DNA from: Kocuria rosea | GTDB taxonomy: Bacteria > Actinomycetota > Actinomycetes > Actinomycetales > Micrococcaceae | Direction: 5' to 3' | Assembly (NCBI RefSeq): GCF_023715525.1 | Contig: NZ_JAMBOG010000007.1 | Location: 1 to 64,000, forward strand | DNA length: 64,000 nt | Part shown: piece after piece, positions 20,253 through 29,400 of the stretch | Numbering within the stretch: position 1 is the stretch's first letter | How the letters are laid out: each line of letters opens with the position of its first letter | The notes under the pieces: model-generated | Told to the model about the DNA's origin: nothing | Database searches by the model: none | What the model saw: only the letters and a program-made list of their open reading frames with translations | Position numbers and translations under genes: made by a program

Positions 20253-21185
20253 TCAGGCGCGGACGGCCCGCGGGGCGCGCACCGCGTCGAGCACCAGCAG
20301 CAGCACGGCGCACCACACGAACCCGAAGCCCACCCAGCGCACGAACGGCATCCGCTCGCCGAGCACCAGCACGGCGAGGAGGAACTGCATGATCGGGGCC
20401 ACGTACTGGATCATGCCGACAGTGCTCAGGGGCAGGCGGGTCGCGGCGACGCCGAAGAGGATCAGCGGCACGGCGGTGATCACGCCGGACGAGAGCAGCA
20501 GCAGGAAGTGCCCGGTCCCCTCCGTGGCGAGGCTCAGCCGGTCCCGGGCCGCCAGCGACCCGACGACGGCGGCGGCGACGGGGGCCAGGGCCAGCGTCTC
20601 GACCGTGAGCGTCACGATCGCCGGGTAGGCCCCGCCCACCATGTTCTTCACGAGCCCGTAGAAGCCGAAGGAGAACGCCAGGCCCAGCGACAGCCACGGC
20701 ACCTCGCCGTAGAAGACCGCCATGACGACGACGGCGGCGAGGCCCACGCCCACGGCCGCCCACTGCAGCGGGCGCATCCGCTCGCGCAGCACGACCACGC
20801 CCAGCAGGACGGCCACCAGGGGGTTGATGAAGTAGCCCAGGGAGGCCTCCAGCGTGTTGCCCGTGGTCGTGGCGACCGTGTACAGGAACCAGTTGCTCCC
20901 CACGAGCAGGCCCGCCACGGTCAGGGCCCCGATCGTGCGGGGCGAGCGCAGCACCCGGCCCAGCGGGCCCAGCCCGCCGGTGAGGGCGAGCACGGCCAGG
21001 CAGAAGACGAGGGAGAACAGCACGCGCATCGCCACGATCTCCACCGGGGTGGCTGGCTCGAGGAGCACGAAGTAGAGGGGCAACAGGCCCCAGATGCCGT
21101 AGGCGCCGAACCCGGACAGCAGTCCGGCCCGGGTCCTCGCCTGCGCGTCGGGACCCGGGCCGGGTGCGGTGTTGTATGCGGTCAC
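20253..21185 (-). CDS. rarD: RarD-like EamA-family permease
   Basis: 310 aa, about ten membrane helices in two EamA halves. The N-terminal GAYGIWGLLPLYFVLL and NWFLYTVATTTGNTLEASLGYFINP-like region are typical of RarD, a DMT-superfamily protein first linked to chloramphenicol sensitivity; its real substrate is unsettled. The start is GTG 21185, 5 nt after a TACCCT -10 box (21196-21191), suggesting a leaderless mRNA. It is 21 nt downstream of the next minus-strand gene. Confidence 0.85.
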   Translation of the reverse strand: MTAYNTAPGPGPDAQARTRAGLLSGFGAYGIWGLLPLYFVLLEPATPVEIVAMRVLFSLVFCLAVLALTGGLGPLGRVLRSPRTIGALTVAGLLVGSNWFLYTVATTTGNTLEASLGYFINPLVAVLLGVVVLRERMRPLQWAAVGVGLAAVVVMAVFYGEVPWLSLGLAFSFGFYGLVKNMVGGAYPAIVTLTVETLALAPVAAAVVGSLAARDRLSLATEGTGHFLLLLSSGVITAVPLILFGVAATRLPLSTVGMIQYVAPIMQFLLAVLVLGERMPFVRWVGFGFVWCAVLLLVLDAVRAPRAVRA

Positions 21186-21206
21186 GCTCGAGGGTACCGC
21201 CCGGGC

Positions 21207-22523
21207 TCAGAGCCCGAAGAACCGGCTGAAGAAGCCCTTCTTGCGCTCGGCCTGCTCCTCGCGCTCCTCGGCCGCCTCCTCGCCGTCCACCACGGGCTCC
21301 GCGGTGGCGCTGCCGGGGACACCGGGGCCGGCGACGACCTCGCGCTCGACCTCCCGCTCGGCGACGGGCTCCGCGACGGGCTCCGCGACGGGCTCCGCGA
21401 CGGGCTCCGCGACGGGCTCGGCCACCCGCTCGGGGGCGGCCGCCCGGGCCGGCTCCGCCCGGACGGGCTCGGGGCCGGGCACCACGGTGGTGCTCACCCG
21501 GCCGGGACGCACGTCGCGGTCCGAGGGCTCCTGATCGAACGGCAGGTCGGCCTCGGCCGCCCCGGCGTAGGCCGCCGGCTGCTCCTCCGGCTCCCGCTCG
21601 GCCGGGCGCTCGGCGTGCTCGGTCTCCACGAAGTCCGGCACCTCGAGCGGCTCGGGCTGCTCCGGGGACGCCGGCACGGTCTGCTCGACCGGCGCGGCGG
21701 GCTGCGGGGCCGGCGCCTCGGCGGGCGCGGCGGCGCGCTGCGGCTCGGCCTCCCGGCGGGCGGCCGTGGCCTCCGCCGCCGCGCGGTCCTCGCGCAGGGT
21801 GGCGGCGCGGGCCCGGGCGTCCGCGGCGAGGTCCGCGAGGATCTCGGGGCCGACCGACGGCTCGGCCGGCTCCACGCCCGAGATCTGGTGGTCGTCGAAC
21901 CAGAAGCGCTGGGCGCCGTCGGCGACGGTCACCACGCACGTGGCCTCGGTGTCCCACTCGATGTGGGCGCCGCGCAGCTTGGCGTAGGAGTCCACGGCCA
22001 GGTTGTGGTCCACGGCGGTGTCCGTGGTGAGGGCCTCCGCGATGACCCGCATCATCCGCTCCACGGTCAGCTCGGGCAGCTCGAACTCGGGCCCCTCCAG
22101 CAGCAGCCACGCGGTCACCCCGCCGCCGGCGGTCGCCGGGTAGTGCGCGTAGATCCCCGTGACGGCCTTCGCCGCGAGGGTCAGGCGGCGGGCCAGGCCC
22201 TCCGCCACGGGCAGCTCGTCGGTGGACAGCTCCGCCACGCCCAGCCGGGTGCCGGCCTCCCGGGCCTGGACCGCGGCGGAGACCACGGCGGCGGGGAAGT
22301 GCCCCAGCTCCTGCCAGGACCAGATCCACGACCCGCGGGAGGCGGAGTCGGTGCCCAGCAGGTACGGGGTCAGGGTCACGGGGGGCTCGGTCTGCAGGGT
22401 GAACGCTGGCGCGGAGAAGTCGACGTCCCACCCGGCGCCCTGGGTCAGCTCGGCCAGCCTGGCCTGGTACTCGGTGGAGATGAAGATCGACTCGTCGATC
22501 AGGTCCTGCAGCGTTTTCGTCAT
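21207..22523 (-). CDS. Unknown protein with EPVA repeat and basic-aromatic C-terminus
   Basis: 438 aa, family not identified with certainty; the N-terminal 200 residues resemble the DUF6882 type of uncharacterised actinobacterial proteins (WSWQELGHFP, AYAKLRG-like segments). A disordered, Ala/Pro/Glu-rich region follows and includes about five copies of the tetrapeptide EPVA, then an acidic stretch and a C-terminal KKGFFSRFFGL that could be a short amphipathic membrane-binding helix. No signal peptide. The ATG at 22523 follows TAGCCT at leaderless spacing. It is divergent from the SseB-like gene. Confidence 0.7.
   Translation of the reverse strand: MTKTLQDLIDESIFISTEYQARLAELTQGAGWDVDFSAPAFTLQTEPPVTLTPYLLGTDSASRGSWIWSWQELGHFPAAVVSAAVQAREAGTRLGVAELSTDELPVAEGLARRLTLAAKAVTGIYAHYPATAGGGVTAWLLLEGPEFELPELTVERMMRVIAEALTTDTAVDHNLAVDSYAKLRGAHIEWDTEATCVVTVADGAQRFWFDDHQISGVEPAEPSVGPEILADLAADARARAATLREDRAAAEATAARREAEPQRAAAPAEAPAPQPAAPVEQTVPASPEQPEPLEVPDFVETEHAERPAEREPEEQPAAYAGAAEADLPFDQEPSDRDVRPGRVSTTVVPGPEPVRAEPARAAAPERVAEPVAEPVAEPVAEPVAEPVAEREVEREVVAGPGVPGSATAEPVVDGEEAAEEREEQAERKKGFFSRFFGL
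21361..21420. repeat. 12-bp in-frame coding repeat (five units)
   Basis: Five units of GCGACGGGCTCC follow one another, the last ending in G instead of C. They encode the EPVA repeat of the minus-strand gene. Being a multiple of three, copy-number change would not shift the frame. Confidence 0.85.
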
Positions 22524-22529
22524 GCGCCA

Positions 22530-22535
22530 AGGCTA
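22530..22535 (-). promoter_or_regulatory. Leaderless -10 box of the EPVA-repeat gene
   Basis: TAGCCT on the minus strand ends 6 nt before the ATG at 22523. Confidence 0.5.
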
Positions 22536-22746
22536 GCAATTCTCCCGCGCGCCCCGGCGTCACCGCGGAAGCGCCCGGTGCGTCCCCGGCCCCCGGGACA
22601 CGGGCCCGGCCCGGGGTGGGCGGCACCCGTTTCGGTAGGGTGGGCGCGAGGCGTGCGGACCGGCGCCGCCGTGCCCGGCCGCCCGCCCCCGCCCCGTGTC
22701 CACCCGATCCGAACAGGCCCCGTGCGGGCCGGGAACGAGCCACCGC

Positions 22747-24153
22747 ATGAGCGAGAACCCCGCCGCTGCCACCTCCGGCCCCAGCCAGCAGGAGCTGCTC
22801 AACACCATCGGCTCGTGGGTGCTGTCGGTGCTGCGCACCGAGCCGGGGTGGGACCGGATGATCGTGGACCTCAAGGTCCAGGGCGGGCGCGTGCACCTGC
22901 GCGTGCGCGAGCAGCGCGGCGAGCAGGTGGTCCCCGGCACCGCGGGCCCCGTCAAGGAGGACAGCGCTGTCATCCCCGCCGTCCGGCAACTGCGGGAGCG
23001 CTCCTACCTGCCGGGCCGCGGGACCTGGTTCACCGCGACCGTCGCGATCCTCGCGCAGGGCTGGCCCGAACCCGCCTACCGGATCGGCGGGACCTACGAC
23101 TTCGACGGCGAGCCCGGCACGTGGGGCACGGAGGGGCCTTACACGGCGCGGGACCTGCTCGAGCACCTGGAGCGGTTTCCGCGCACCCGGGCCCGGACTC
23201 CCGCGTGGGCGGGCGAGCTCGCGCGGCGGGACGGTGTGGAGCTGCCGGTGCTCGAGCCCGGCGCCGAGCGCGCGGCGGAGCGCGAGGGCGTGGTCCACCC
23301 CCTGGTGCGGGCCGCGATCGACCGGTTCGCGAGCGCCCCGGACGACGCCGGGATGATCGAGGTCGTCCGGCAGTGCATGGCGGGGTCCCTGCTGCTGGAC
23401 GTCACGGCGAGCACCCTCGTCGAGGGTCCCGGCGGCGAGACCGTGGGCCCCGGCTCCCAGCTGCGGGTCCAGACGCTCGGCGAGGCGGACGGGACGCGCT
23501 CGCTGGCCGCCTACACCTCGGCCGCCGAGGCGCAGGCCATGTTCGAGCGCCACCACGAGGGCGGCGGGCAGCCCGTGCTGCTGCGCGAGCCCGCCGTGAA
23601 GGTCCTGCAGATGCTCGTGGACGACGCCCAGTACGACCACCTCGTGATCGACCCGGCGCGGCAGGGCTGCCGGATCGGGCGCCCCCAGGTGGAGTGGGCC
23701 ATGCGCTCGCCCCGCAACGACGCCGTCAAGGCCGCGCTGCTCGACAACAGCATGCCGCAGCTGCTCGCGGGGCTGCTCGCCCCCGACGCGGTGCTGCTGC
23801 TCGGGGCCCGGGTGCGGGGCGGGCGCGCGGTGCCCGTCTACGCGAAGCCGGAGGAGGAGGGCGCGGCCCCGGACACCCTGCTGCTGTTCACGTCCGCGGC
23901 GGAGATCGCCGCACTGGACCCGGCGCTGGAGGTGCGCTCCGCGCCGTCGCGGCAGGCGCTGCGCTTCGCCCTCGACGCCGGGGCGAAGAAGATCTGCCTC
24001 AACGCCCGGCCCCCGGTGGCCACACTGACGGCCGAGCAGCTGCGCGAGCTGCTGGCGCTGGTCGACCGGACCGCGGGAACGGACCCGGCCGCGGGCGCGG
24101 ACCCGGCGGCCGGCACGGAGAAGGACGCCGGCGGGGGCGCCGGACGCGGCTGA
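22747..24153 (+). CDS. SseB-like two-domain protein
   Basis: 468 aa, no signal peptide or membrane segment. A region of about 180 residues of unknown fold is followed by an SseB-type domain (LRVQTLGEADGTRSLAAYTS, then KVLQMLVDDAQYDHLVIDPA near 290) and a second SseB-like segment (GRAVPVYAKPEEEG, LLLFTSAAEI). SseB-fold proteins have poorly known roles, often linked to enhanced serine sensitivity or secretion regulation. The C-terminus is a TDPAAG-type low-complexity tail. ATG 22747 is chosen over one 17 codons upstream because conserved character begins here; the ribosome site is weak. Confidence 0.7.
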   Translation: MSENPAAATSGPSQQELLNTIGSWVLSVLRTEPGWDRMIVDLKVQGGRVHLRVREQRGEQVVPGTAGPVKEDSAVIPAVRQLRERSYLPGRGTWFTATVAILAQGWPEPAYRIGGTYDFDGEPGTWGTEGPYTARDLLEHLERFPRTRARTPAWAGELARRDGVELPVLEPGAERAAEREGVVHPLVRAAIDRFASAPDDAGMIEVVRQCMAGSLLLDVTASTLVEGPGGETVGPGSQLRVQTLGEADGTRSLAAYTSAAEAQAMFERHHEGGGQPVLLREPAVKVLQMLVDDAQYDHLVIDPARQGCRIGRPQVEWAMRSPRNDAVKAALLDNSMPQLLAGLLAPDAVLLLGARVRGGRAVPVYAKPEEEGAAPDTLLLFTSAAEIAALDPALEVRSAPSRQALRFALDAGAKKICLNARPPVATLTAEQLRELLALVDRTAGTDPAAGADPAAGTEKDAGGGAGRG

Positions 24154-24163
24154 GCGGGGCCGC

Positions 24164-24652
24164 TCAGGCGGCGGGGAGCCCGCCGGCGGGCTCGCCCTCG
24201 GCGGCGAGGCAGCTCGCGCAGATGCCGCGGTAGACCACGTCGGCGGAGAGCATGCGCATCCCGTGGGCGTCGGAGGGCGTGAGGCAGGGCGTGCGGCCGA
24301 CGGCGCAGTCGACGTCGGAGACCGCGCCGCAGCGCACGCAGTACGCGTGGTGGTGGTTGTCCTCGGTGCGGGTCTCGTACAGCGCCGGGGAGGCCGGCGG
24401 CTCGAACTTGCGCAGCATCCCGACGGCGGTGAGATCGGACAGCACCACGTACACGGACTGCACCGTGATCGTCGGCAGCACCTCGCGCACCGCCGCGACG
24501 ACGTCCTCGGCGGTCGAGTGGGGACGGCGGTCGACCGCGTCGAGGACGGCCAGCCGCTGCTTGGTGACGCGGCGACCGGAGGAGCGCAGCCGGTCCGACC
24601 ACGTCGCAGCCCGGCCGGAGTCCGCGGGTGCGGGACGATCCGTTGTCTGCAT
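24164..24652 (-). CDS. Fur-family metal-dependent regulator (FurA/CatR type)
   Basis: 162 aa. A winged-helix domain contains GRRVTKQRLAVLDAV and TITVQSVYVVLSDL. The metal site follows as HHHAYC with C-G-A downstream, and a CASC pair near the C-terminus; DCAVGRTPCLTPSDAHG is a hallmark of actinobacterial FurA/CatR regulators that control catalase-peroxidase genes and respond to peroxide or iron. No katG lies beside it, only htpX, which is divergent. The start ATG at 24652 has TACGGT (24664-24659) 6 nt upstream, again leaderless-like. It is convergent with the SseB-like gene, 10 nt apart. Confidence 0.85.
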   Translation of the reverse strand: MQTTDRPAPADSGRAATWSDRLRSSGRRVTKQRLAVLDAVDRRPHSTAEDVVAAVREVLPTITVQSVYVVLSDLTAVGMLRKFEPPASPALYETRTEDNHHHAYCVRCGAVSDVDCAVGRTPCLTPSDAHGMRMLSADVVYRGICASCLAAEGEPAGGLPAA

Positions 24653-24848
24653 GCCCCCACCGTAGCGTTATCACGACGGACTCACAATAGCGAGGCGGGT
24701 CCTCCGGCGGCGGGACGGGGTGGGCCCGGACACACGCTCGGAATGACCTGGGAACTGCCTGCGCGGACGGTGGAGCGGGAAGACGGCGCCCTCCGCCGCC
24801 GTTGTGCTGAGCGCAGACCCCACGCCACCGGCAGAAGGAGCCGTGCCC

Positions 24849-25733
24849 GTGATGCACCACCACAACAATGGACTCAAGACCGTCCTGCTGCTCGGCGGCA
24901 TGTGGGCGGTGCTGCTCGCCATCGGCTGGGTCGTCGCGAGCAGCATGCGCAGCAGCCTCTTCATCTGGGTCTTCGCCCTGATCGGGCTGCTCTCGACCGC
25001 CTACAGCTACTGGAACAGCGACAAGATCGCCCTGCGCTCCATGCGGGCCATCCCCGTCACGGAGCAGCAGGCGCCGGGGTACTACCGGATCGTGCGGGAG
25101 CTCTCCCAGCGGGCGGACCGGCCGATGCCACGCCTGTACATCGCCCCCACGATGAGCCCGAACGCCTTCGCCACCGGGCGCGACCCGCAGAACGCGGCCG
25201 TGTGCGTCACCGAGGGGATCCTGCAGATCCTCGACGAGCGCGAGCTGCGCGGGGTGCTCGGCCACGAGCTGATGCACGTCTACAACCGGGACATCCTGAC
25301 GTCGTCGATCGCCGCGGCCGTCGCCGGCATCATCACGTCCGCGGCCCAGGCCCTGCAGTTCGCGGCCATCTTCGGCGCCGGCCGGGGCGACGAGCGCGGC
25401 AACCCCCTGGTGGGGCTGCTCATGGCGTTCCTCGCGCCCGTCGCCGCCACCGTCATCCAGCTGGCCGTCTCCCGCACGCGCGAGTACGACGCCGACGAGG
25501 ACGGCGCGCGGCTCACCGGCGACCCGCTGGCCCTGGCCTCGGCCCTGCGCAAGATCGAGATGGGCACGAGCGCCCGGCCGCTGGACCCGGCCGACCAGAA
25601 GCTGGTCAACACCTCCCACCTGATGATCTCCAACCCGTTCCGCGGCGGCGGGGTGGCGGGCCTCTTCCGCACCCACCCGCCGACGGCCGACCGGGTGGCG
25701 CGGCTCGAGGGCATGGCCGGCCTGCGCCGCTGA
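24849..25733 (+). CDS. htpX: HtpX-family zinc metalloprotease
   Basis: 294 aa, M48B membrane protease that cleaves damaged membrane proteins on the cytosolic face. Two helices span about 11-50, the zinc motif HELMH is at 139-143, two more helices lie near 155-210, and the third zinc Glu is in [11 protein letters not shown]-terminal HHHNNGLKT fits the family. The GTG at 24849 is chosen since AGAAGGAG sits 8 nt upstream; ATG 24852 is the next codon and equally possible. Confidence 0.92.
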   Translation: MMHHHNNGLKTVLLLGGMWAVLLAIGWVVASSMRSSLFIWVFALIGLLSTAYSYWNSDKIALRSMRAIPVTEQQAPGYYRIVRELSQRADRPMPRLYIAPTMSPNAFATGRDPQNAAVCVTEGILQILDERELRGVLGHELMHVYNRDILTSSIAAAVAGIITSAAQALQFAAIFGAGRGDERGNPLVGLLMAFLAPVAATVIQLAVSRTREYDADEDGARLTGDPLALASALRKIEMGTSARPLDPADQKLVNTSHLMISNPFRGGGVAGLFRTHPPTADRVARLEGMAGLRR

Positions 25734-25751
25734 CGCGCACCCCGACGAGGC

Positions 25752-25789
25752 GACGGCGCCCCTGACCACGGAAGGTGAGGGGCGCCGTC
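25752..25789 (+). terminator. Terminator between htpX and the small secreted protein gene
   Basis: A perfect 12-bp inverted repeat (25752-25763 and 25778-25789) with a 14-nt loop lies 18 nt after the htpX stop. It can also end the convergent minus-strand gene. Confidence 0.7.
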
Positions 25790-25833
25790 ATCGTCGTCGG
25801 GGTCCGGGTTCCCCGGCCCGGGCGGGCGGCAGG

Positions 25834-26124
25834 TCAGGACCTGAAGGACACGTGCTTCTTCGACCCCTTGGCCGTGCAGACGATCACGTGCTTGCCGGTG
25901 CGGTCTGCCTTGTGCGCCGCCTCCGTGAAATCGCTGGCCTCGCCCCCGCACAGGCGCGCGGCCCGGGCCGCGGCGCGCTTGATGCTCGCGTTCTCCAGGA
26001 CGACCTTCGTGCCGACGGCCACGTCGACCTTGCCGTCCGCCGCGGCCGCCGGCGTCACCCAGGCGCCGGCCACGAGCGCGCCGGACGTCAGCACCCCCAC
26101 CGCTGTCCTCTTCCATGCCTTCAC
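25834..26124 (-). CDS. Small secreted protein of unknown function
   Basis: 96 aa. A signal peptide is clear: basic start (VKAWKR), a hydrophobic core, and Ala-rich cleavage near residue 35 (PAAAA). The mature 60 residues are basic (IKRAAARAARLCGGEA, two Cys) and end in KKHVSFRS. The start GTG at 26124 has a GGGGGG-type ribosome site 5-9 nt upstream, and there is no ATG nearby. No family recognised. Confidence 0.6.
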   Translation of the reverse strand: MKAWKRTAVGVLTSGALVAGAWVTPAAAADGKVDVAVGTKVVLENASIKRAAARAARLCGGEASDFTEAAHKADRTGKHVIVCTAKGSKKHVSFRS

Positions 26125-26521
26125 AGTTGCCCCCCGGCCGTGTGATCCAGTGTTACTAAAGATAAGGCGTGGACCCGCGGTATTCGCGACTGTGACGCCG
26201 ATGGTGCGCGGCCGGAGGGGTGTCCGGGGAGCAGTGCCCGCGTCGGCGCTCGCTTCGGCACAGGTGGCCGTGGTTGCTCCGATCTTCGCCGCGCTTCCGG
26301 GCGCAGGCAACGGGGCATTTCTGGGGGCTTCCGCGCTCACCGGCGTTCTGGCTTGCTGGAGGCACAGATGAACCGGTTCCTGCCGGCTCGCACGGATCCG
26401 CGCGTCGTGCAGTGTCGATGCGCGCAGGGGACGTGGGCGGCAGGTGGACGGTCGAGCACGACGGGCGCTCGTCCCTGACGGGCGGGTGTCCGGTCCATCC
26501 GATCCCTGGAGGCTGGTACCG
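26125..26521. other. Intergenic, no supported gene
   Basis: About 400 bp. A short AT-richer patch (26148-26166, GTTACTAAAGATAAGG) is the likely promoter zone for the minus-strand secreted protein gene. A 56-codon plus-strand ORF (26201-26371) has a hydrophobic middle but no ribosome site, and is not called. Confidence 0.4.
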
Positions 26522-26824
26522 ATGACCACCCCGATGCACATCGCCCGCATCACCGACGCGCAGAGGATGGGCCGCCGCGCCGGATGGAACCACCGGATGC
26601 TGATGAACGACTTCGACCGGCCGGCCGGGCAGTGGAGCGCCCTCCTGGCGGCCATCCGCGTCAACCCCTGGGCGCCCGGGGTGTACCCGCAGGCCGACGT
26701 CACCGAGGACGAGGCGGCGGAGTGCGCCGCGCAGTGGGAGCGCGGGTTCGGCGTCGGCGACAACGAGGCGCTGGCGCAGCTGCGCCGTCTCGCCGCCGTG
26801 CGACAGGCGCCCCACGTCGCCTGA
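26522..26824 (+). CDS. Small cytosolic protein of unknown function
   Basis: 100 aa, with no signal or membrane segment. A TGGAGG ribosome site lies 9 nt before the ATG. The sequence is rich in Arg, Trp and acidic residues (GRRAGWNHRMLMNDFDRP, TEDEAAECAAQWERGF) and looks like a folded protein, but I recognise no family. Isolated in a gene-poor stretch. Confidence 0.5.
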   Translation: MTTPMHIARITDAQRMGRRAGWNHRMLMNDFDRPAGQWSALLAAIRVNPWAPGVYPQADVTEDEAAECAAQWERGFGVGDNEALAQLRRLAAVRQAPHVA

Positions 26825-27167
26825 GGCCGTTTGGACATGTCCCCGGGCGCCGGTGCCGCGCGGGCCGGCCGTGCTGGGGCAGGCTCCCGGAGCTTTCGCC
26901 GACCGGGGCGGACGGCTCGGATCAGCGGTCGTCGGCGAGCCGGGTCCGGGCGCTCGGCGGTTCCTGCCGACGCCTCCCGGCCGCGTGGTTCGGGGATTGC
27001 CGTGACCGGTCGTCCGCGGACTCGCTGCGGAGCCGGTGAGCCCGCGGATGCACGATCCCCAGGGGTCCGCCCGGTCCTCCTGCCGTCCGGGGACCGGTGG
27101 GCGCCCCACTCCTTGTGGGCTGCAGAGCGGACGCGCCCTGCATGGAAACGCGCACATACTGACCACC
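26825..27167. other. Intergenic, no supported gene
   Basis: About 340 bp with ORFs open in several frames because of the GC content, none with a ribosome site or protein-like composition. Near the end CATACT (27154-27159) could act as a -10 box 7-8 nt before the next ATG. Confidence 0.35.
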
Positions 27168-27392
27168 ATGGGGGCCCTGCAAACATCGTTTTCGTTCTTG
27201 GACGCTCCGACCGGCGTCGCCTGTGTCTATGCCCTGGTGCTGCTGTGCGCTGTCGTCCTCGTCTATTACTTCCCTGTGCGAGCCGGTCTCCACTCCACTG
27301 CCGAGCACCGCGCTGCACCAGCGGGAGAGCCGGGCGAGGATGCCCCGGGCGCCCTCGACGACCTCCAGGGCGACCCGTGGCCGATCTACTGA
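27168..27392 (+). CDS. Small single-span membrane protein
   Basis: 74 aa from ATG 27168. One strong helix (GVACVYALVLLCAVVLVYYF, residues 17-36) is followed by an Arg and a hydrophilic acidic tail ending in PWPIY. No ribosome site is seen, but a CATACT box at leaderless distance precedes it. The frame is open upstream, but that part has no protein character. Function unknown. Confidence 0.45.
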   Translation: MGALQTSFSFLDAPTGVACVYALVLLCAVVLVYYFPVRAGLHSTAEHRAAPAGEPGEDAPGALDDLQGDPWPIY

Positions 27393-28290
27393 ACGGCCAC
27401 GCGCACCCCAGGGGCCACCACCCGGTCTGCCCCTAGGTGGGGTTCCGGGAGCTGATCCGTCGTTGCCCGTCCGCCGGGGGAGTGGTTCACAGTGCCTTGC
27501 GTGACGACGAGGACGTGGTGGAGAAGCCCTGACGGTCCGCCGGAGGCCGCAGCCTGTGGTCGGGGCGGCGGAGCCGGCGCACGCCACGGTGGCGCCTCGT
27601 CCCGGACCCGGGCCGACCATGCCGTCACCGTGGGCGTGCAGCGTCGAGATGTCACGCAGGTGGCTCAGGGGAGTGCGCCGCCATGGGTGCCGGATGCTCC
27701 GGGGTCGGTGTGCAGCAGCGGTCCACCGGGGGTGCTCCACGGACGGCACGGTGGAGGGCGAGTTCCCCGGGGCTGCGGCAGCCACGCCGTCGTCGGTGGC
27801 TCCGTCCTCGGCCGGGCCGCAGAGCCCGTGAAGGGTCCGCCGGCCCGGTTCGGCCCAGGATGGCGGGGCCGTGTTCCACCGGAGCGCTCCGTCGGCCGAT
27901 GTCGGCTCCTGCGGTCACGGCCCCGCCTCCCGGAGCCTCCGCATGGACGTCCCACCGGGACGGCACCGACCAGGGGACCAGTCGCCGGGTATGGCGAACG
28001 CCCGTCGCCACGAGCGGCGGGCCCTGCTGCGATCTCGTCGGGGCGCGCCCATGGCCCGTCTCCCACGGGCCTTGGAGCCGGGTGCTGGTGGCCGCAACAC
28101 GGCCTCGGGTCGCCCGCCGATGGTCCGGGGCGCCAGTCCCTGGAGCGCCCGTGCGGGGACGAGGAGACCGAGGGCGTGGCAGAGGAGAGCGCGACACCGG
28201 CGGGCGCGGGGCAGAAGAGTGGACAGCCGGGGCCACCTCAATAATTCACCATAGTTAACAGCATGGTCGGGGGGAATCGTAGGGGGCGTC
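27393..28290. other. Gene-poor stretch of about 900 bp
   Basis: Several overlapping ORFs on both strands (up to 250 codons) have Arg/Pro/Gly-rich products without domains, start sites or consistent codon bias, so none is called. An AT-rich patch at 28238-28265 with TAGTTAACAG probably carries the promoter of the next gene. The stretch may be decayed sequence. Confidence 0.4.
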
Positions 28291-29400
28291 GTGTCAGGGG
28301 AGTTCGCCGAGCCGTTCGCAGCGCGCAATACTGCGCACGGACCGAAGCACCGCATGTCCGGCAACGGACCGGGGGGCGCGGCGACGTCGCGTCGGGCCCT
28401 GCTCAGTGGCGGGGTGCTGCTCGCGGCCGTCACGGTCCTGGGGGGGCGCCTCCCGGCGCCCAGCGCGCCACCCCACGGGTTCGTGCTGTGGGGATCGTCC
28501 TCCGCCGCCAGCCAGCTGGCCCGGCAGCACCCGCCCGGCTACCGCCCCGTGCGCATCGAGGGCCTGCTGTCCGAACTGCTCGACGTGCCCGGCACCACGC
28601 GGGCGGTCAGCGGTGACGTCTCGTGGCAGACCCTGTCGATGCGCAGCCACGACCACCCCTACGTCCTGGACCTGGCCTCCGGTACGGGGACCGGAAGCCT
28701 GCCGGGCCGGGGCTCGGTCACCGTGGCGAGCGCCGACGGGCGCGTGCCCGGCAGGTGCGGGCCGATCCCGGGCACGGTCGCAGGGGTGCGCTGCTCGATC
28801 CAGTCGGTGCCGGGCCGCAGCGGCGCGGTGTTCCTGCACCGCGACGTGCCGGGGGACGAGGTCGCGCTGGAGCCGGGCGCGGCCGTCCGGTGGCACACCG
28901 GCCTGGAGGAAGCCGACCGCGGCCGGCTGCACCTGCTGTGGATGGGCAAGAACAACATCGAGGACATTCCCCGGGTCCTCGCGGACACCGCGGCGACCCA
29001 TGCCGTGGAGCCGGCCACCTCGGTGGTCATGGGCCAGTGGTGCACCTACACCGACCGGCGCGGCACGGTCGGCTGGGACCGGGTGCAGGAGGTCAACGCC
29101 GCCCACCGCCGCCGGTACGGGGCGCAGTACCACGACGTCATGGCCGACCTGCGCGATCCGGAGCTGTGGGACCTGCCTGCCCTGCGCCCGTACCGCATCG
29201 GTGCGTCGCGCCACGACCGGCGGTGGCTGGCGATGGGCCTGCCTCCGCGGTCGATCGTCGGCAGTGACCGCCGACATCTGAACGCACTGGGCAACACCAT
29301 CGTCGCCCACGGTCTCCACCGCTACCTCACCGGGCCGGGCGCGGAACTGGGCCTGCTCTCCGGCCAGCCGGGGAGCACGGTGCAGGCGCGGCTGCGGTGA
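28291..29400 (+). CDS. Tat-exported SGNH-like hydrolase
   Basis: 369 aa from GTG 28291 (AGGGGG 4-9 nt upstream); an ATG at residue 22 is an alternative. A twin-arginine signal (TSRRALLSGG, residues 32-41) precedes a hydrophobic stretch. The mature part has the SGNH order: LWGSSSA (67-72, nucleophile Ser block), WMGKNN (217-222, the Asn block) and SDRRHLN (325-331, the DxxH block). No conserved second block Gly was found with certainty. Such enzymes are secreted esterases or lipases; the substrate is unknown. It stands alone between two gene-poor stretches. Confidence 0.6.
   Translation: MSGEFAEPFAARNTAHGPKHRMSGNGPGGAATSRRALLSGGVLLAAVTVLGGRLPAPSAPPHGFVLWGSSSAASQLARQHPPGYRPVRIEGLLSELLDVPGTTRAVSGDVSWQTLSMRSHDHPYVLDLASGTGTGSLPGRGSVTVASADGRVPGRCGPIPGTVAGVRCSIQSVPGRSGAVFLHRDVPGDEVALEPGAAVRWHTGLEEADRGRLHLLWMGKNNIEDIPRVLADTAATHAVEPATSVVMGQWCTYTDRRGTVGWDRVQEVNAAHRRRYGAQYHDVMADLRDPELWDLPALRPYRIGASRHDRRWLAMGLPPRSIVGSDRRHLNALGNTIVAHGLHRYLTGPGAELGLLSGQPGSTVQARLR

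Noticed and set aside
20049-24660. Very long ORFs on both strands (over 1300 codons)
   Set aside because: They span several clear genes in other frames and are products of high GC; their composition is Arg/Pro/Gly-rich.
24660-24700. Fur box upstream of the Fur-family gene
   Set aside because: The AT-richer sequence here does not form a convincing palindrome.
26201-26371. 56-codon hydrophobic ORF
   Set aside because: No ribosome site or promoter, and it overlaps the likely promoter zone of a minus-strand gene.
27492-28244. 250-codon ORF in the gene-poor stretch
   Set aside because: Competing ORFs on both strands, no start signal and low-complexity product.
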